Under the pieces are notes generated by a model. That model worked only from the letters and a program-made list of their open reading frames with translations, searched no databases and had not been told where the DNA came from. From an uncultured Lewinella sp. (lineage in GTDB: Bacteria; Bacteroidota; Bacteroidia; Chitinophagales; Saprospiraceae): DNA of 64,000 bases. Both the position numbers and the translations under genes were made by a program. The DNA lies in the NCBI GenBank assembly GCA_937873655.1, contig CALMYQ010000052.1, positions 41,036-105,035 of the forward strand, written 5' to 3'. Of this stretch, positions 51,330-60,335 are shown in pieces (position 1 is the first letter of the stretch; each line of letters begins with the position of its first letter).

Positions 51330-52364
51330 GTGGCAGTTAAAACCGATCCTGAAAAATTACCGGAACTTCTGGCTGATCGCGTGCTCTTCGATGTGCGCAC
51401 ACCTGCCGAATTTGATGCGGGGCATATCCCGGGTGCGGTCAATCTGCCGTTGTTTACCAATGAAGAACGGGCTGAGATCGGGACGATTTACAAACAGGTT
51501 GATCCCCGCCTGGCGTTCCTGCGGGGGTTGGAACTGGTCGGACCCAAAATGCGGCAATATGTTGAACAGGCTTCAGCCTCTGCCCCGGACCTGTCGGCAG
51601 TCGTACACTGCTGGCGGGGCGGCCAACGCAGCGAGAGCATGGGCTGGTTGCTGGAAAAATCGGGGTTTGACATCACTGTCCTGAATGGCGGGTACAAAGC
51701 CTTCCGCCGGCATGCGCTGGAATATTTGTGCGCCCTTCCGCACCCGCTGATCGTACTGGGCGGGTATACCGGAAGCGGCAAAACGGAGGTTCTCCACGTG
51801 TTGAAGCGCAAGGGCGAACGGGTAGTGGACCTTGAAGGGCTGGCCCGTCACAAAGGGTCGGCGTTCGGCGCTCTGGGCGAATTGCCTCAACCAACCGTAG
51901 AACAATTTGAAAATGACCTTTGGGCTGCTTTCCGCGAAATCCCCTCAACGTTGCCGGTTTGGGTGGAGGATGAGAGCAGGTCCATCGGCCGGGTATATCA
52001 ACCGGACGGCTTCTGGCGAAACCTGCTGTCCTCGACCTTGATCCAGGTGATCGTGCCGGTTGAATTGCGCGTCGAAAGGTTGGTGCGCGAGTACGGGGCT
52101 TTCCCGAAGGAGGACCTGGCGGAAAGTTTTGTCAAAATCTCAAAAAGAATCGGCGGACAACATGTAAAGGCCGCCCTTGAAGCCATCAGCCGCGACGACC
52201 TGTCCACCGCCGCGCACATTGCCTTGCAATATTACGATAAAACTTACCAGCATACCCTCGAACGACCCGGCCGGGGTAAGATCATCCGGTTGGAGGTGGA
52301 TACGAATGACCCGGAAGTGATCGCTGCCAGGGTAATGGAAGCTGTGCTTGAGGCTGGAGATTAG
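51330..52364 (+). CDS. mnmH: tRNA 2-selenouridine synthase
   Basis: A 344-residue enzyme that replaces sulfur with selenium in 2-thiouridine at the tRNA wobble position, via a geranylated intermediate. It starts at GTG 51330. The N-terminal rhodanese domain carries LFDVRTPAEFDAGHIPGA and the catalytic loop VVHCWRGGQRSESMGWLL; the C-terminal P-loop domain carries GGYTGSGKTEVL. selD, needed to supply selenophosphate, is not in the window. Its stop lies 86 bases before a 30-bp tandem array. Confidence 0.94.
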   Translation: MAVKTDPEKLPELLADRVLFDVRTPAEFDAGHIPGAVNLPLFTNEERAEIGTIYKQVDPRLAFLRGLELVGPKMRQYVEQASASAPDLSAVVHCWRGGQRSESMGWLLEKSGFDITVLNGGYKAFRRHALEYLCALPHPLIVLGGYTGSGKTEVLHVLKRKGERVVDLEGLARHKGSAFGALGELPQPTVEQFENDLWAAFREIPSTLPVWVEDESRSIGRVYQPDGFWRNLLSSTLIQVIVPVELRVERLVREYGAFPKEDLAESFVKISKRIGGQHVKAALEAISRDDLSTAAHIALQYYDKTYQHTLERPGRGKIIRLEVDTNDPEVIAARVMEAVLEAGD

Positions 52365-52450
52365 ATACTGGATGTTTGCTGCTAGCTCCTGGATACTGCC
52401 CGCCGCCGCTCTTGGGAGCTATGGCGGACGGAGGATGCTTGTTGCTGCCA

Positions 52451-52587
52451 ACTGCAAGACCGCCAACTGCCAACTGAAGGACTGCAAGACCGCTAACTGC
52501 CAACTAAAGGACTGCAAAACTGCTAACTGCCAACTGAAGGACTGCAAGACCGCCAACTGCCAACTAAAGGACTGCAAAACCGCCAAC
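52451..52587. repeat. Tandem array of 30-bp units, 4.6 copies
   Basis: Units start at 52451, 52481, 52511 and 52541, with a partial one at 52571. Each begins ACTGCAAGACCGCCAACTGC and ends CAACTGAAGG; copies differ by a few transitions (G/A, C/T). The array ends seven bases before the stop codon of the minus-strand gene at 52594. It is open in frame as a decapeptide repeat in the forward direction, but that is a by-product of the 30-base period. No spacers. Confidence 0.95.
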
Positions 52588-52593
52588 CTGCCG

Positions 52594-54372
52594 CTACCTG
52601 ATGATCGAAATACTCCCCGTTTCCTGCCTTTTAGCCCGTTGCCCGGGAATGACCTCCCATTCATAAGCTACCCGGAAGACATAAACGCCCATCGGCAGGT
52701 CGGCTCCTGTCCGGGTTTTGCCGTCCCAGCCGTCATCGGGGTTTTGGGTCTGGAATACCATTTGCCCCCAACGGTCGAAGATCTGCATTTCGAAATTCAG
52801 GAATGGACAATCGGCGTAAACCTGGAAGGTATCGTTGATGTCGTCCTGGTTGGGGGAGAACGCATTCGGCTTGTACAACTGGCAAGGACAGAGCCCCTGT
52901 TCCAGGTCGATCTCAATATGGTAATTGGCATTGCAGGCGGCGGCGTCTACCTTGAAAACACCCTCCGCTTTCAGGATCCGGTCGGGCTGGTTGAAGCCGT
53001 CTTCCCAGGTGTAAACGGCTTGTTTGACAGGCCCTTTGAAATGGAAGGTATCCGTGCAGTTTACCCGTTCCCACATGGGCCAATCCTTGTCTTCAATGGT
53101 TGCCCCGCACCTGCGGTTGGTCGGAATGTTCATCGGGGCGGCGGTCACCGACAGGGAATCGCTGACGGTGAAACTCAGGGTGCGGTTGGGCAGGCTTACT
53201 GCTGAAGCGGCTGGTTGGGTCGGGTTGTCCTTGCTGGATTCAAAAACTTCCGTGACGCATCCCAAAGCTACATCAGGCGTAAATTTGACGGTATAATCCA
53301 GATGTGACTCGCCGAAATAGGTGCCTTTGATCGCAATGCCGTCGTCGGGCAGGTAGGTTACGGCGGGCGCCTTGAATTCGCCGAGGTCGTCCAGATTGAA
53401 CCGGTATTGTTTGACGATCTGACCTTGTCCGTTCAGTACCATGGCGAATGGCGAGGTGGCGGTTGTTGCCGTTCCTTCAGGCGGGAATGCATTGACCATC
53501 ACCAGATTTCCTTTTTTATCGGCGGCCAGGGCGGAAGGTGTAAAAAAGGCGGAAACCAGCGGAGAAACCCAGCTTACGGCGCCTGCCTGGTTGAGTCCGA
53601 CTACGTAATGGGTGTGTTCCATGCCGGATCGCACGTCAAAGGCGAATCCGTCGCCGGGTGTAGCCAGATTGGAAAAATTGCTGGTCACCGGGTTGAGGTC
53701 ATTAAACCGGACGGACCACTCCACCGCTCCGTCGGCTGACAGGAGGAAGAAGATATTGCCTGACCTGCAGAACAATTTACCTTCCGCATTAACGGTCATA
53801 TCGCCCCCGCCGTCCTCCAACCCGTAGGCCCTCGACCAGATGGGCAGGCCGTCGCCGTCGGTTCGCATCGCGTAGTGCCTCGGCTGGTTGCCGTCCAGAT
53901 AAACGCCATACAGGAGGATGTCCTCGCCGTCGATCCCGATTGCACCGACGTCGTCGTAATCCGATGCGTCATAGGTTCTGAAATAAACCACTTCGCCTGC
54001 CGGATCGAGCCGGACCAGGAAAATATCCTGATTGCCCGTTGAACCCGCGGCAACCACATCTCCCGAAGGAAGGGAGGCTACAGCCTGGAAGAAAAGGGCG
54101 AAATCAGGATGGCTCATGGCCCTGGCCCAGCCGATCGTACCGCAGGTGTCGTACCGGGCGAGGTAGAAGCCGTGTTTGCTGCTGCCTTCCGGGGGGCGCC
54201 GGAGGTCGTTGCCGGTGATGAAACCGCCGTCCGGCATGGCGGCGATCCGGCTGTTGGCCCAGGTTTCTACCTGGCCGAAAAGATCGAGAAAACTGCTTTG
54301 CCCGTAAAGGGAACGGTCGTCAGGCGCAAACAGCAATAGCAAGAAGCAACAAGCAGCGTAGCAGACTTTCAT
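52594..54372 (-). CDS. Secreted protein with gliding-motility-type T9SS C-terminal domain
   Basis: A 592-residue protein. Signal peptide (~1-24), then a ~320-residue region of repeated strands resembling a beta-propeller (GGFITGNDLRRP, GDVVAAGSTGNQDIFLVRLD, LLYGVYLDGNQPRHYAMRTD, IWSRAYG), a cysteine-containing region (~430-500) and the type B sorting domain from ~505 (YKPNAFSPNQDDINDTFQVY ... IFDRWGQMVFQT). The C-terminus ends SISIIR, like the giant adhesin's (NITLIR). Exported by T9SS; function unknown. No dedicated PorP partner is adjacent. Confidence 0.92.
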   Translation of the reverse strand: MKVCYAACCFLLLLFAPDDRSLYGQSSFLDLFGQVETWANSRIAAMPDGGFITGNDLRRPPEGSSKHGFYLARYDTCGTIGWARAMSHPDFALFFQAVASLPSGDVVAAGSTGNQDIFLVRLDPAGEVVYFRTYDASDYDDVGAIGIDGEDILLYGVYLDGNQPRHYAMRTDGDGLPIWSRAYGLEDGGGDMTVNAEGKLFCRSGNIFFLLSADGAVEWSVRFNDLNPVTSNFSNLATPGDGFAFDVRSGMEHTHYVVGLNQAGAVSWVSPLVSAFFTPSALAADKKGNLVMVNAFPPEGTATTATSPFAMVLNGQGQIVKQYRFNLDDLGEFKAPAVTYLPDDGIAIKGTYFGESHLDYTVKFTPDVALGCVTEVFESSKDNPTQPAASAVSLPNRTLSFTVSDSLSVTAAPMNIPTNRRCGATIEDKDWPMWERVNCTDTFHFKGPVKQAVYTWEDGFNQPDRILKAEGVFKVDAAACNANYHIEIDLEQGLCPCQLYKPNAFSPNQDDINDTFQVYADCPFLNFEMQIFDRWGQMVFQTQNPDDGWDGKTRTGADLPMGVYVFRVAYEWEVIPGQRAKRQETGSISIIR

Positions 54373-54599
54373 GATAATTATGCGTTTTTGGGCAATTTTT
54401 CACTGGTTGTTTGGGCAGGATGTAAGTAAGGGGGGAAATGCCTCAGGGGAGGTCAGGAGTAATTATCAATTGGTCTGCAAAAAAAGTGAAAGGGGGAACA
54501 TTCATGATATGAAGTTCGGTTACAGGCTTTTTGAGGGATGACTCGCTGATTTCCTAATGCAATAACCCGTCATGAAAACGAGGCAAAATTAAAGATTAT

Positions 54600-54607
54600 T
54601 ACCTTTG
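54600..54607 (+). promoter_or_regulatory. Bacteroidota -7 element TACCTTTG
   Basis: A perfect match; it overlaps an upstream TTG (54605), so translation should start at ATG 54680. No clear -33 box. Confidence 0.5.
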
Positions 54608-54679
54608 CCCACAGTACATTTACGGACCGGCAGGCTCGCCCTGAAAAGGGGGCCGATCCGGTCTGCCAACGGTTGTTAT

Positions 54680-55633
54680 ATGAAAAAAAAGGTAATTTTT
54701 CTGGACAGGACCCACCCCGTTTTGCAGGAAACCCTGGACCGTGCCGGGTACCATTGCACGGATGCTTCTTCCCTGAGCAGATCGGAGGTACTGGAGGTCA
54801 TGCCCGATTTTGAAGGACTGATCGTCCGCAGCAGGATCAAGATCGACCGGGAATTGATGGAAAGATCGCCCAAACTTGAGTTCATAGGCAGGAGCGGGGT
54901 AGGGCTGGAACATATCGACCTTGACTGTGCCGAAGAACGCGGGATCGCCGTCCTGCCCAGCCCGGAAGGAAGCCGCAATACCGTCGGGGAGCATACGATC
55001 GGGCTGCTGCTTTGCCTGCTCAATAACCTGGCCAGAGCGGACCGGGAGGTGAGGAAAGGCGAGTGGATCCGCGAGGGAAACCGCGGGGTGGAACTCCAGG
55101 GTCTTTGTGTCGGGATCATCGGTTACGGCAATATGGGAACGGCTTTTGCAAGGCGATTGTCGGGATTTGGATGCCGGGTATTGGCCTATGACAAATTCAG
55201 GGATTCCTGGGGAGATGCGCATGCGGAAGAAGCGGCTATGGAAACCCTGTTCGAACTGGCGGACGTGGTCAGCCTGCATATACCCTACAGCCCGGGTAAC
55301 CGGTATCTTGCAAATGCGGCCTGGATGAACCGGTTCCGGAAAAACATCTGGCTGGTCAATACGTCAAGGGGGATGGTGCTCAATACGGCTGATCTGGTGG
55401 ACGGCCTGCAAAGCGGCAAGATCAGGGGCGCCGCGCTTGACGTGATCGAATACGAAGAAATGTCTTTTGCCCACCTGGATACCGATCGACTGCCTGCGCC
55501 GTTCCAATACTTGCGGCAGGCGCCGAATGTGGTTTTGAGCCCGCATATTGCCGGGTGGTCTGATCGTTCGGAATACGGGCATGCACTGGCCCTGGCCGAA
55601 AAGATCACTGCTTCCTTTGCTGCTGAAAACTGA
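54680..55633 (+). CDS. D-isomer-specific 2-hydroxyacid dehydrogenase (phosphoglycerate-dehydrogenase-like)
   Basis: A 317-residue NAD-dependent dehydrogenase. The nucleotide-binding motif is GIIGYGNMGTAFA, and the catalytic triad is Arg in NTSRGMVLN, Glu in LDVIEYEEM and His in LSPHIAGW. The N-terminal substrate domain has IVRSRIKIDRELMERSPKL and GRSGVGLEHID, closest to serine-pathway phosphoglycerate dehydrogenases, but without the C-terminal ACT domain. The exact substrate is not settled by sequence. It ends eight bases before the convergent recQ stop. Confidence 0.93.
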   Translation: MKKKVIFLDRTHPVLQETLDRAGYHCTDASSLSRSEVLEVMPDFEGLIVRSRIKIDRELMERSPKLEFIGRSGVGLEHIDLDCAEERGIAVLPSPEGSRNTVGEHTIGLLLCLLNNLARADREVRKGEWIREGNRGVELQGLCVGIIGYGNMGTAFARRLSGFGCRVLAYDKFRDSWGDAHAEEAAMETLFELADVVSLHIPYSPGNRYLANAAWMNRFRKNIWLVNTSRGMVLNTADLVDGLQSGKIRGAALDVIEYEEMSFAHLDTDRLPAPFQYLRQAPNVVLSPHIAGWSDRSEYGHALALAEKITASFAAEN

Positions 55634-55640
55634 GAAAGGC

Positions 55641-57776
55641 TCAGAAAGAAAGACCTTTTTCCCGTTTCAGGTACGTCAGCGCGAACCGGATCTTGTGGGG
55701 CTCCATTTCTTCCCGGAGCAGGTATTGCACGTCGCGGATCCGGACCGGCGGTTCGATCAGCTTGAGCGTCTTTTGTACGGCGTTGATCTCATATTCGGAT
55801 ATAAACTGGTATACGTCCACCGGTTCCCCTTTTTCATAGACCTGGACCAGGTGCGAAAGTATGGTTGAGGGGGTCAAGGACCGGTCGGCCGCTATCTTTT
55901 CGATCGGATGCCCTTGTTTGAACAGTTCGTAGGTGAGCCTGTAGGTCGATCCGGTGAATTGTTCCGAGTTGCGGGCCAGGAAACCCTGGATCTCCTTCAG
56001 GAAAATGTCGCCGTACTGTTCCAGCTTCTTTTCTCCGATGCCGGATATCCGCCGCAATTCATCCAGCGCCATTGGTTTGGCGGCGGCCATCTCCTCCAGG
56101 GTGGCGTCGGTGAAGATGATGTAAGGCGGCACGCCATTCTTCTGGGCCAGTTTCAGCCGGGTCTGGCGCAAGGCTTCGAACAGGTCGTCCCGGACGCGTT
56201 CGCGCGGCACGGTGAACTGGACCTTGGTTTTCTCTGACTCTATCCGTTCCCGGAAGGTATTCATCTGGACCAATTCCACCTTTTCCCCTTCAAAGAGCAC
56301 CCGGTGGGCTGCCGCTGTCAGGTGGAGGGTATGGCCCTGGTCGTGGGCGATCTCCAGATAACCCAGGTTGATCATCTGGGTCAGAAAACTCAGCCAGTCG
56401 CTGGAAGCAATATCCCGTCCGGCCCCGTAGGTTTTGATCTTGTGGTATCCTTTTTCGATCAGTTCCTTGCGCTGGGCGCCGCGCAGGATTTCGATCAAAA
56501 CGCGCGTACCGACGGATTCCCCGAGCCGGTAAACGGCAGAAAAGGCCTTTTGGGCGGGGATCGTCCCATCGAATCGCGCCGGCGGATTTTTGCAGATATC
56601 GCAGTTGCCGCAATCCTCGTTCAGCTCTTCCCCGAAATAGCTCAGCAGGATGCGGCGCCGGCAGGCCAGGGCTTCTGCGTATTGTTGCATCCTTTCGAGC
56701 TTGGCCAGCTGGAGGTCCTCGTTGCCGCTGCCGTTTTTCATCAGGATATCTCTGAGCATCATCACATCCTGGAAACTGTAAAAGAGGAGCGTGTCGGCGG
56801 CAGTCCCGTCACGGCCGGCCCGGCCGATCTCCTGGTAGTATCCCTCAATATTTTTGGGCAGGTTGTAATGGATGATCCATCGGACATTGGATTTATCGAT
56901 GCCCATGCCGAAGGCGATGGTAGCGCAAATGATGGGAATGCGGTCGTTGATAAAATCTTCCTGGACTTTCGAGCGGTCCTCCGCCGTCATCCCGGCGTGA
57001 TAAAATGCCGTGCGGTACCCGGCCTGTTGCAGGTTGGCCGCCAGGGTTTCCGTGTTTTTGCGGCTCAGGCAATAGATGATCCCGGGTTGATCCTTTCTTT
57101 GGCGGATGAAATCCAGGATCTGCTGAAGCCGCCGTTGCCCGGGGCGGACCTCCAGGCTCAGGTTGGGGCGGTCAAAAGAGGCAATGAAAATTTCCGGGTT
57201 GTTCAGGTTCAATTGCTGCACGATATCCTTGCGGGTCAGCTTATCGGCGGTTGCCGTCAGGGCGACGATCGGCACCCCTGGAAATTGCTCCTTCAGGAAC
57301 CTGAGTTGGGTATATTCCGGCCGGAAATCGTGCCCCCAGGCCGAAATGCAGTGCGCTTCATCGATGGCAAACAAGGTTGGGCGGACCTTCTGGATATACG
57401 GTAAAAAGCTGGAGGAAACCAGTTTTTCGGGGGATACATACAACAAATTGAGCCGGCCGAACAGGTACCGGTCCTCAATTTTGCGCTGTGTTTCCGGATC
57501 CTGCGAACTGTTGAGGAATTCCGCCTTTATGCCGTTCGCCTTTAGGGCTTCGACCTGGTCCTTCATCAGGGAGATCAGCGGCGAGACCACAACGCAGGTA
57601 CCGGATAACAACAGTGCGGGGATCTGATAGCAAACGGATTTGCCGCCGCCGGTAGGCATCAGAACTACTGCATCCCGCTTTTCCAGCAAGGCCGTTATCA
57701 CCTCGGCCTGCATGGGCCTGAAGGCGTCATATCCGAAATACTGCTTGAGCGCGGCTATCGCTTTCTGAAGATCCAT
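55641..57776 (-). CDS. recQ: ATP-dependent DNA helicase RecQ
   Basis: A 711-residue 3'-5' DNA helicase for recombination and fork repair. In order: Walker A MPTGGGKSVCYQ, DEAH box FAIDEAHCISAWGHDFRPEY, conserved helicase motifs (ATADKLTRKDI, FDRPNLSLEVRP, YHAGMTAEDRSK, IGRAGRDG), the zinc-binding cysteines (CRRRILLSYF ... CGNCDICKNP), winged-helix domain and C-terminal HRDC (ISGIGEKKLEQYGDIFL). Full length, with a further ~80-residue C-terminal helical tail. Start ATG 57776 is preceded by a long AT-rich leader. Confidence 0.97.
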   Translation of the reverse strand: MDLQKAIAALKQYFGYDAFRPMQAEVITALLEKRDAVVLMPTGGGKSVCYQIPALLLSGTCVVVSPLISLMKDQVEALKANGIKAEFLNSSQDPETQRKIEDRYLFGRLNLLYVSPEKLVSSSFLPYIQKVRPTLFAIDEAHCISAWGHDFRPEYTQLRFLKEQFPGVPIVALTATADKLTRKDIVQQLNLNNPEIFIASFDRPNLSLEVRPGQRRLQQILDFIRQRKDQPGIIYCLSRKNTETLAANLQQAGYRTAFYHAGMTAEDRSKVQEDFINDRIPIICATIAFGMGIDKSNVRWIIHYNLPKNIEGYYQEIGRAGRDGTAADTLLFYSFQDVMMLRDILMKNGSGNEDLQLAKLERMQQYAEALACRRRILLSYFGEELNEDCGNCDICKNPPARFDGTIPAQKAFSAVYRLGESVGTRVLIEILRGAQRKELIEKGYHKIKTYGAGRDIASSDWLSFLTQMINLGYLEIAHDQGHTLHLTAAAHRVLFEGEKVELVQMNTFRERIESEKTKVQFTVPRERVRDDLFEALRQTRLKLAQKNGVPPYIIFTDATLEEMAAAKPMALDELRRISGIGEKKLEQYGDIFLKEIQGFLARNSEQFTGSTYRLTYELFKQGHPIEKIAADRSLTPSTILSHLVQVYEKGEPVDVYQFISEYEINAVQKTLKLIEPPVRIRDVQYLLREEMEPHKIRFALTYLKREKGLSF

Positions 57777-57871
57777 TCAAAAAAGGATTGATGCTGTAAA
57801 GGTCCGAAAGAATGCCTTAACTTAAAATTTAATTTTTGTTTTTTAAAATTTTAATAAAAACAATTAATTAG

Positions 57872-57879
57872 CAAAAATA
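57872..57879 (-). promoter_or_regulatory. Bacteroidota -7 element TATTTTTG of recQ
   Basis: A perfect match on the minus strand; the -33 region is not evident. Leader of ~90 AT-rich bases. Confidence 0.45.
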
Positions 57880-57954
57880 CACCTTTAGGATCGGTGAATT
57901 AATAAGTGTCGCTTTTTATAGGTCAGGCATTTTGATTCTAGCCAAGGCATGGGT

Positions 57955-58090
57955 TCCCGACCTTAGCCATAGCTAAGGGAGGCGGTTCCATAACATGAGC
58001 AAGCGATCCCAACGGGTGAATGTTCGGTGAACATTCAAGCGCGCGAACCGCTCGCGGATGGGATGCAAGGAGCAAAAGGCCTCCTAGGAA
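57955..58090. repeat. Structured intergenic segment with two hairpins
   Basis: CCTTAGC/GCTAAGG (57961-57978, loop CATA) is followed by a larger imperfect hairpin whose apex is GAATGTTC-GGT-GAACATTC (58018-58036) and whose base pairs GATCCCA-like with TGGGAT-like sequence (about 58004-58062). There is no gene here. It lies between the divergent recQ and lipoprotein genes. It could be a dispersed palindromic element or regulatory RNA/DNA structure. Confidence 0.5.
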
Positions 58091-58166
58091 AGTGGACAGT
58101 TATTATTTCAGCGGTCCTTAACACCTTACTTTTGGCCGAAACCGGCAAAATTACAGGTGAATCGCC

Positions 58167-58174
58167 TACCTTTG
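58167..58174 (+). promoter_or_regulatory. Bacteroidota -7 element TACCTTTG
   Basis: A perfect match 43 bases before ATG 58218; the nearest TTTG (58131-58134) is too far (32 bases), so the -33 box is uncertain. Confidence 0.5.
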
Positions 58175-58217
58175 GGCTCGTGAAGAAAGATCAGCGGAAC
58201 CTGCAAAATCAAAAAGC

Positions 58218-58769
58218 ATGACCTTTAAACATTTCGCCTTTTTATTAGCCGCCCTTGTTCTTTTTGCGGCATGCCGGACGGGGAAAGAAACGGCATCCGT
58301 CGCGACCGATAAACAGTCCGAAACCAAAAAGACCGCAATCGACCCCAAGAAGGAGCGACCGGCCGATCTGACGGAAAGACCCGCACTGGATGATCCGCCC
58401 CCCCCGGGCGCAAAGCCCAAGGATGCCGAACAGGAACAAATGGGCAAATCGGTGCTGAATAAATGGGTCGCCGATGCCAATCAGGGGCAGACCCTTGCCG
58501 TCAATGTCCAGAAAGGAGGCGGCATCCTGGACCTGGGGCTGGTCAGCCAACCGTATTTGGACCCGCCCGCCGCAAAACCCGGAAGGGTCGTGGTGGACCT
58601 TTGCGTGAATAAGGACGGTTCGGTGTCTTCCGCCAAATACCAGTCTGCCGGATCGACCTCGCGGAGCAGGGTGCTGATGAATTACGCACTGGATTACGCC
58701 AAAGGCTGCCGGTTTCAGGAATCGTTTGCCGACAAAACCTGCGGCTCGCTTACGTTCAGCTTTGAGTAA
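58218..58769 (+). CDS. Lipoprotein with TonB-C-like terminal domain
   Basis: A 183-residue lipoprotein (lipobox LFAAC, Cys19). A polar, proline-rich linker (~25-75) precedes a compact C-terminal domain with GRVVVDLCVNKDGSVSSAKY and YAKGCRFQES, a pattern like the TonB C-terminal fold in Bacteroidota energy-transducer proteins. It lacks the N-terminal transmembrane anchor of TonB and is instead lipid-anchored, so energy transduction is doubtful. Followed by cmk after 15 bases. Confidence 0.85.
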   Translation: MTFKHFAFLLAALVLFAACRTGKETASVATDKQSETKKTAIDPKKERPADLTERPALDDPPPPGAKPKDAEQEQMGKSVLNKWVADANQGQTLAVNVQKGGGILDLGLVSQPYLDPPAAKPGRVVVDLCVNKDGSVSSAKYQSAGSTSRSRVLMNYALDYAKGCRFQESFADKTCGSLTFSFE

Positions 58770-58784
58770 AAACCTGGTCAGTAC

Positions 58785-59465
58785 GTGAAGAAAATTATTG
58801 TGGCCATCGACGGTTATTCTTCCTGCGGCAAGAGTACGCTTGCCAAAGCCCTGGCAGGTCGTCTGGGCTACGCCTACGTTGACTCCGGAGCCATGTACCG
58901 CGCCGCTACCCTTTATTTGCTTCAGCACGGGATCGGTATTGAGGAAGAAGGTGCAATCGAAGCGGCGTTGGATGACATCCATATCCGTTTCGAACGCAAC
59001 CCCAGCGGCAACCGGACCCTGCTCAACGGCGAAGATGTGGAAGAACAGATCCGGAGCATGGAAGTCTCCGCTGTTGTCAGCGAGGTTTCCGCCATTTCGC
59101 CTGTTCGCAGGGCCATGGTCCGGCAACAGCAAAATATGGGCAAACACAAAGGGATCGTCATGGACGGCAGGGATATCGGTACGGTTGTGTTCCCGGACGC
59201 CGAACTCAAGATCTTCCTGACGGCGGCCAAAGACATCAGGGTCGCCAGACGATACCGGGAGCTGACGGCCAAAGGGATCGATATTTCTCTTGACGAAGTT
59301 GAGGAGAACCTGGCTCACCGCGACCTCATCGACTCAACCCGGGACGACAGTCCGCTGCGCCAGGCTGAAGACGCGGTCGTACTGGATAACTCGCGCCTCA
59401 CTCCGGAACAACAATTGGATCGGGCTTTTCAATTGGTTCACGCAATTGCCGGCGCCGCTACATGA
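58785..59465 (+). CDS. cmk: (d)CMP kinase
   Basis: A 226-residue nucleoside monophosphate kinase phosphorylating CMP/dCMP. GTG start. The P-loop is GYSSCGKSTLAKALA; other motifs are YVDSGAMYRAATLY, GRDIGTVVFPDA and LTAAKDIRVARRYREL, ending with the RDxxDSTRDDSPL segment. Length is normal for the family. Its stop overlaps the next gene's start (ATGA). Confidence 0.96.
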   Translation: MKKIIVAIDGYSSCGKSTLAKALAGRLGYAYVDSGAMYRAATLYLLQHGIGIEEEGAIEAALDDIHIRFERNPSGNRTLLNGEDVEEQIRSMEVSAVVSEVSAISPVRRAMVRQQQNMGKHKGIVMDGRDIGTVVFPDAELKIFLTAAKDIRVARRYRELTAKGIDISLDEVEENLAHRDLIDSTRDDSPLRQAEDAVVLDNSRLTPEQQLDRAFQLVHAIAGAAT

Positions 59466-60172
59466 ATACATCAACCTTAAGACGGGCATATCCGGTTGCT
59501 TTTTCCATGCTGATCCTGATCCTGGGCGGAACGGGGTGTAACCAGGATCGTCGCATGGATGCCGTCAATCTTTCGTTTGAAAGCGCCTCAGGGTTGTACA
59601 GCGAATGGATGCCTTCGGCTCACGGTTTGATCTCTCCGGAGGAACTGACCGGCGCCATCCGTACAATGGATTCCCTTGAGCTCGTTCTGAAAGGGCTTGA
59701 CCAGGCCAGGCTCTCTGCCAAAGCCAGACAATCCTATCCCGAGGTTGCCCGCAAATGGGAGGAGAAAGCAAACCGGTTCCGCCAGCTCAGATCGGACCCT
59801 ACGCTCTATAATCTGGGCGGAGAGCTTCAGCGCGTGATCGCCGATCCGGGCCTCAGTCCGGCCGGCAAGATCACCTATATGAAAAAGGCCCTGAACAATG
59901 CTCCCGATTTTTACCGGTTTGCGCGGTTGAGCCTTTCCCGGCCGGCGTACGAACGGTTTCCCCTGGCTGTGCAAAAACAGCTGCTCACACTTCATTTTCT
60001 GGATGTTGAACTGGAAAGCGGTCTGCAGGAACTGGGCGCCGGAGATGAATTGGTCAACGAATTGGGCCAACTGGCCGCCAGGGCGCGGATCGCGGTGAAG
60101 GATTATATCGGTTTCTGCGAAAGCCGGACCTGGGCCTACCAGGACAGCTTATTGAGAGCACCAGGCGGATAG
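59462..60172 (+). CDS. Lipoprotein of unknown function
   Basis: A 236-residue protein with lipobox LGGTGC (Cys26) and an otherwise helical mature part (AIRTMDSLELVLKGLDQARLS, YMKKALNNAPDFYRFARLSL, HFLDVELESGLQELG). It overlaps cmk by four bases (ATGA), suggesting translational coupling. I recognise no family. Confidence 0.85.
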   Translation: MNTSTLRRAYPVAFSMLILILGGTGCNQDRRMDAVNLSFESASGLYSEWMPSAHGLISPEELTGAIRTMDSLELVLKGLDQARLSAKARQSYPEVARKWEEKANRFRQLRSDPTLYNLGGELQRVIADPGLSPAGKITYMKKALNNAPDFYRFARLSLSRPAYERFPLAVQKQLLTLHFLDVELESGLQELGAGDELVNELGQLAARARIAVKDYIGFCESRTWAYQDSLLRAPGG

Positions 60173-60185
60173 CATCCCAAATCAA

Positions 60186-60290
60186 GAGGCCGTTCAATAA
60201 AGTGTTTTTCACGCGAAAAGACGCAAAGTTCTGATTTTCATCACGATGTGCGCGCTAAAATCCCATTGACACAAAATTCTGAACAGTCTC
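60186..60290. mobile_element. MITE-like element, copy 1
   Basis: A 105-bp element with imperfect terminal inverted repeats: GAGGCCGTTCA at the left and TGAACAGTCTC at the right. It is flanked by the direct repeat CAAATCAA (60178-60185 and 60292-60299). The interior holds GACGCAAAG, TGATTTTCATCACG, TGCGCGCT, AAAATC and GACACAAAATT, all shared with copy 2. No coding capacity. It sits in the convergent spacer between two genes. Confidence 0.75.
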
Positions 60291-60335
60291 GCAAATCAAC
60301 CTCCGGCCGCAATAGCTTCGGTGAAGCCGGCAAAT

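Noticed and set aside
52348..53205. 285-codon plus-strand frame covering the 30-bp array
   Set aside because: First part is array translation, the rest is antisense to the T9SS cargo gene.
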